Part shown: piece after piece, positions 61,481-64,000 of the stretch
Position numbering within the stretch: the first letter of the stretch is position 1
Layout: each line of letters starts with the position of its first letter
From: Xanthomonas sp. 3793
GTDB taxonomy: Bacteria > Pseudomonadota > Gammaproteobacteria > Xanthomonadales > Xanthomonadaceae
Length of the DNA: 64,000 nt
Assembly (NCBI RefSeq): GCF_024806835.1
Contig: NZ_JANTYU010000003.1
Coordinates: forward strand, 434,001 to 498,000
Direction: 5' to 3'
Made by a program: the position numbers and the translations under genes
The notes under the pieces: model-generated
Told to the model about the DNA's origin: nothing
Databases searched by the model: none
What the model saw: only the letters and a program-made list of their open reading frames with translations

Positions 61481-64000
61481 TCAAACCCCAACAGGATTCG
61501 CCTTCTCAGGATCAATCTTGTACTGCTTGATCGCCCGGGCCACATCCTTACCCGTCATCTTGCCATCCTTCGCCAGCGCGGCAATCGCCGCGTGTGCGAT
61601 GTAGTAACGGTCGACCTCGAAGAAGCGGCGCAGGTTGGCACGCGTGTCCGAGCGACCGAACCCATCCGTGCCGAGCACGGTGTAGGTCATCGGGACGAAT
61701 GCGCGGATCTGGTCGGCGAAGGCGCGCACGTAGTCGGTTGCGGCAATCGCCGGGCCCTGGCGGCCTTCCAGCAGCTGGGTGACGTAGGGCTTGCGCTGTT
61801 CGGCCTCCGGGTGCAGGCGGTTCCAGCGTTCTACGTCGAAGCCGTCGCGGCGCACTTCGTTGAGGCTGGGACAGGACCAGATGTCGGCGGTGACGCCGAA
61901 GTCCTTGTCCAACAGCTCGGCCGCGGCAATGGCCTCGCGCAGGATGGTGCCGCTGCCCAGCAGCTGCACGCGCAGCTCGCCCTTCTTGGGCTTGCCGGCG
62001 TCCTTGAGCAGGTACATGCCCTTGATGATGCCCTCGGCTGCGCCGTCCGGCATGCCGGGGTGGGCGTAGTTCTCGTTCATCAGGGTGATGTAGTAGTACT
62101 CGTCGATCTGGTCTTCCATCATCGCCTTCATGCCGTGCTGCATGATGACGGTGACTTCGAAGCCGAAGGTCGGGTCGTAGCTACGCACATTCGGGATGGA
62201 GCCGGCGATGACCTGGCTGAAGCCGTCTTCGTGCTGCAGGCCTTCGCCATTGAGCGTGGTGCGGCCGGCGGTGCCGCCGAGCAGGAAGCCACGCGTGCGC
62301 ATGTCCGCCGCCTGCCAGGCGATGTCGCCCACGCGCTGGAAGCCGAACATGGAGTAGTAGATGTAGAACGGCAGCATCGGCACGTCGGACACCGAGTAGC
62401 TGGTGCCGGCGGCCATCCACGAGGCGATGGCGCCCGGCTCGCTGATGCCCTGCTGCAGCACCTGGCCGGTCTGGTCTTCGCGGTAGTACATCAGCTGGTC
62501 GGCATCGACCGGCTTGTACTTCTGGCCGAACGGGGCATAGATGCCGATCTGGCGGAACATGCCTTCCATACCGAACGTGCGCGCCTCATCGGCCACGATC
62601 GGCACGATGCGCGGGCCCAGTTCCTTGTCGCGCAGGGCGATGTTGAGGCTCTGCACGAAGGACATGGTGGTGGAATAGCTGCGCTCGCCGCTGTCCTTGA
62701 GCAGGCGCTCGAACTTGTCGAGCGTGGGCGCGACGAACGACTTGCTGGCCTTGGGACGGCGCTGCGGCAGGAAGCCGCCGAGCACGTTGCGGCGCTCCTT
62801 GAGGTACTGCACTTCCGGGGAATCTTCGCCCGGGTGGTAGAACGGCACCTGGCCGTCTTCCAGCTGGGCGTCGGTCACCGGGATGTTGAAACGGTCGCGG
62901 AAGTGCTTGACCGCCGCGTCGTCCAGCTTCTTGGTCTGGTGGGTGGGGTTGAGCGCCTCGCCGGCCGAACCCATGCCGTAGCCCTTGACCGTCTTGGCCA
63001 GGATCACGGTGGGCATGCCCTTGGTGTTCACGGCCTGGTGGTAGGCGGCGTACACCTTGTGCGGGTCGTGGCCGCCACGGTTCAGGCGCCAGATGTCGTC
63101 GTCGGACAGGCCGGCCACCATGGCCGCGGTCTCCGGATACTTGCCGAAGAAATTCTCGCGGGTGTAGGCGCCGCCGAAGGCCTTGCAGTTCTGGTACTCG
63201 CCGTCGACGGTTTCCATCATCAGCTTGGTCAGCACACCGTTGGTGTCCTTGGCCAGCAGGGCGTCCCAGTAGCCGCCCCAGAGCAGCTTGATGACGTTCC
63301 AGCCGCCGCCACGGAACACGCCTTCCAGTTCCTGGATGATCTTGCCGTTGCCGCGCACCGGGCCGTCCAGGCGCTGCAGGTTGCAGTTGACCACGAAGAT
63401 CAGGTTGTCCAGGCCTTCGCGGCCGGCCAGGGCGATGGCGCCGAGGGTTTCCGGCTCATCCGACTCGCCGTCGCCGATGAAGCACCACACCTTGCGGTCG
63501 GACTTCTCGATCAGGCCGCGGTTTTCCAGGTAGCGCATGAACTGCGCCTGGTAGATGGCGGCCAGCGGGCCCAGGCCCATCGACACGGTGGGGGTCTGCC
63601 AGAACTCGGGCATCAGCCACGGGTGCGGGTAGGAGGAGATGCCCTGGCCGTCCACTTCCATGCGGAAGTTGTCCAGCTGGTCCTGGCTGATGCGGCCTTC
63701 CAGAAAGGCGCGGGCGTAGATGCCCGGGGCGCTATGGCCCTGGACGAACAGCAGATCGCCCGGGTGCTGGTCGCTGGGCGCGCGCCAGAAGTGGTTGAAG
63801 CCCACGTCGTACAGCGTGGCGCTGGAGGCGAACGAGGCGATGTGGCCGCCCAGGTCGCCCGGCTTGCGGTTGGCCCGCACGACGGTGGCCATGGCGTTCC
63901 AGCGGATGATCGAGCGGATCTTCCACTCCAGCGCAGAGTCGCCGGGGTTCTTGGCCTCGTTGGCCGGTGCGATGGTGTTGACGTACTCGGTGGTGGGCGA
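61481..64000 (-). CDS. aceE: Pyruvate dehydrogenase E1 component, N-terminus off the window
   Basis: Thiamine-diphosphate E1 subunit of the pyruvate dehydrogenase complex (pyruvate decarboxylation and acetyl transfer to lipoamide). The minus-strand frame is open from the right edge to the stop at 61481, giving 839 residues of an expected 890 or so; about 50 N-terminal residues are missing. The ThDP/Mg motif is GDGESDEPETLGA...NCNLQRLDGPVRG; WKIRSIIRWNAMATVVRANRK near the edge and FVPMTYTVLGTDGFGRSDTR near the end match E. coli AceE. The internal ATG at 63892 is not the start. It ends at the terminator at 61431-61460. Confidence 0.97.
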   Translation of the reverse strand, partial: SPTTEYVNTIAPANEAKNPGDSALEWKIRSIIRWNAMATVVRANRKPGDLGGHIASFASSATLYDVGFNHFWRAPSDQHPGDLLFVQGHSAPGIYARAFLEGRISQDQLDNFRMEVDGQGISSYPHPWLMPEFWQTPTVSMGLGPLAAIYQAQFMRYLENRGLIEKSDRKVWCFIGDGESDEPETLGAIALAGREGLDNLIFVVNCNLQRLDGPVRGNGKIIQELEGVFRGGGWNVIKLLWGGYWDALLAKDTNGVLTKLMMETVDGEYQNCKAFGGAYTRENFFGKYPETAAMVAGLSDDDIWRLNRGGHDPHKVYAAYHQAVNTKGMPTVILAKTVKGYGMGSAGEALNPTHQTKKLDDAAVKHFRDRFNIPVTDAQLEDGQVPFYHPGEDSPEVQYLKERRNVLGGFLPQRRPKASKSFVAPTLDKFERLLKDSGERSYSTTMSFVQSLNIALRDKELGPRIVPIVADEARTFGMEGMFRQIGIYAPFGQKYKPVDADQLMYYREDQTGQVLQQGISEPGAIASWMAAGTSYSVSDVPMLPFYIYYSMFGFQRVGDIAWQAADMRTRGFLLGGTAGRTTLNGEGLQHEDGFSQVIAGSIPNVRSYDPTFGFEVTVIMQHGMKAMMEDQIDEYYYITLMNENYAHPGMPDGAAEGIIKGMYLLKDAGKPKKGELRVQLLGSGTILREAIAAAELLDKDFGVTADIWSCPSLNEVRRDGFDVERWNRLHPEAEQRKPYVTQLLEGRQGPAIAATDYVRAFADQIRAFVPMTYTVLGTDGFGRSDTRANLRRFFEVDRYYIAHAAIAALAKDGKMTGKDVARAIKQYKIDPEKANPVGV

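Overview
The window is chromosomal DNA from a GC-rich plant-associated gammaproteobacterium, almost certainly a Xanthomonas. The evidence is a GH5-like/expansin cell-wall protein, an arabinanase, a periplasmic trehalase, cyclohexadienyl dehydratase, GTAG-type REP palindromes, and proteins ending in the XVIPCD domain that marks Xanthomonadales type IV secretion (T4SS) antibacterial effectors. aceE is cut by the right edge and an unrecognised gene by the left edge.

Layout. 1-32.5 kb is ordinary core/variable chromosome: carbohydrate use (trehalase, GH43 arabinanase, degenerate GH5-expansin), transport (CorA, CycA, EamA/DMT permease), two S9 peptidases, a periplasmic-sensor diguanylate cyclase, an NHL/M23-like fusion, glutathionyl-hydroquinone reductase, a VOC protein and several lipoproteins. 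It also carries an array of five head-to-head REP pairs at about 170-bp spacing (7.7-8.5 kb). 32.7-34.3 kb holds a complete effector/immunity pair. 34.7-42.7 kb holds an SDR enzyme, unknowns and a probable Tat lipoprotein (SMI1/KNR4-like plus ankyrin repeats) that appears to start at CTG.

42.9-58.3 kb is an accessory island. On the minus strand its plan is modular: lipoprotein (immunity), then effector or effector remnant, then a symE-like gene or remnant, then the next lipoprotein. Counting the 32.7-34.3 kb pair, I count eleven candidate immunity lipoproteins (one frameshifted) against two full-length effectors. There is also one effector with an apparent 1-bp frameshift, one XVIPCD-only protein and four N-terminal stubs. 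All four symE-like copies lie directly upstream of a lipoprotein gene, and two stubs end at symE-related sequence. The locus therefore looks like a decaying but modular effector/immunity array in which immunity is kept and toxins are lost. No T4SS structural genes are in the window.

58.4-61.4 kb holds a frameshifted REP-associated tyrosine transposase (RAYT) and an AT-rich two-gene AAA ATPase/DUF4435 (TOPRIM) module resembling the PARIS anti-phage system, inserted just downstream of the aceE terminator.

All family assignments come from reading motifs by eye. No database searches were run.
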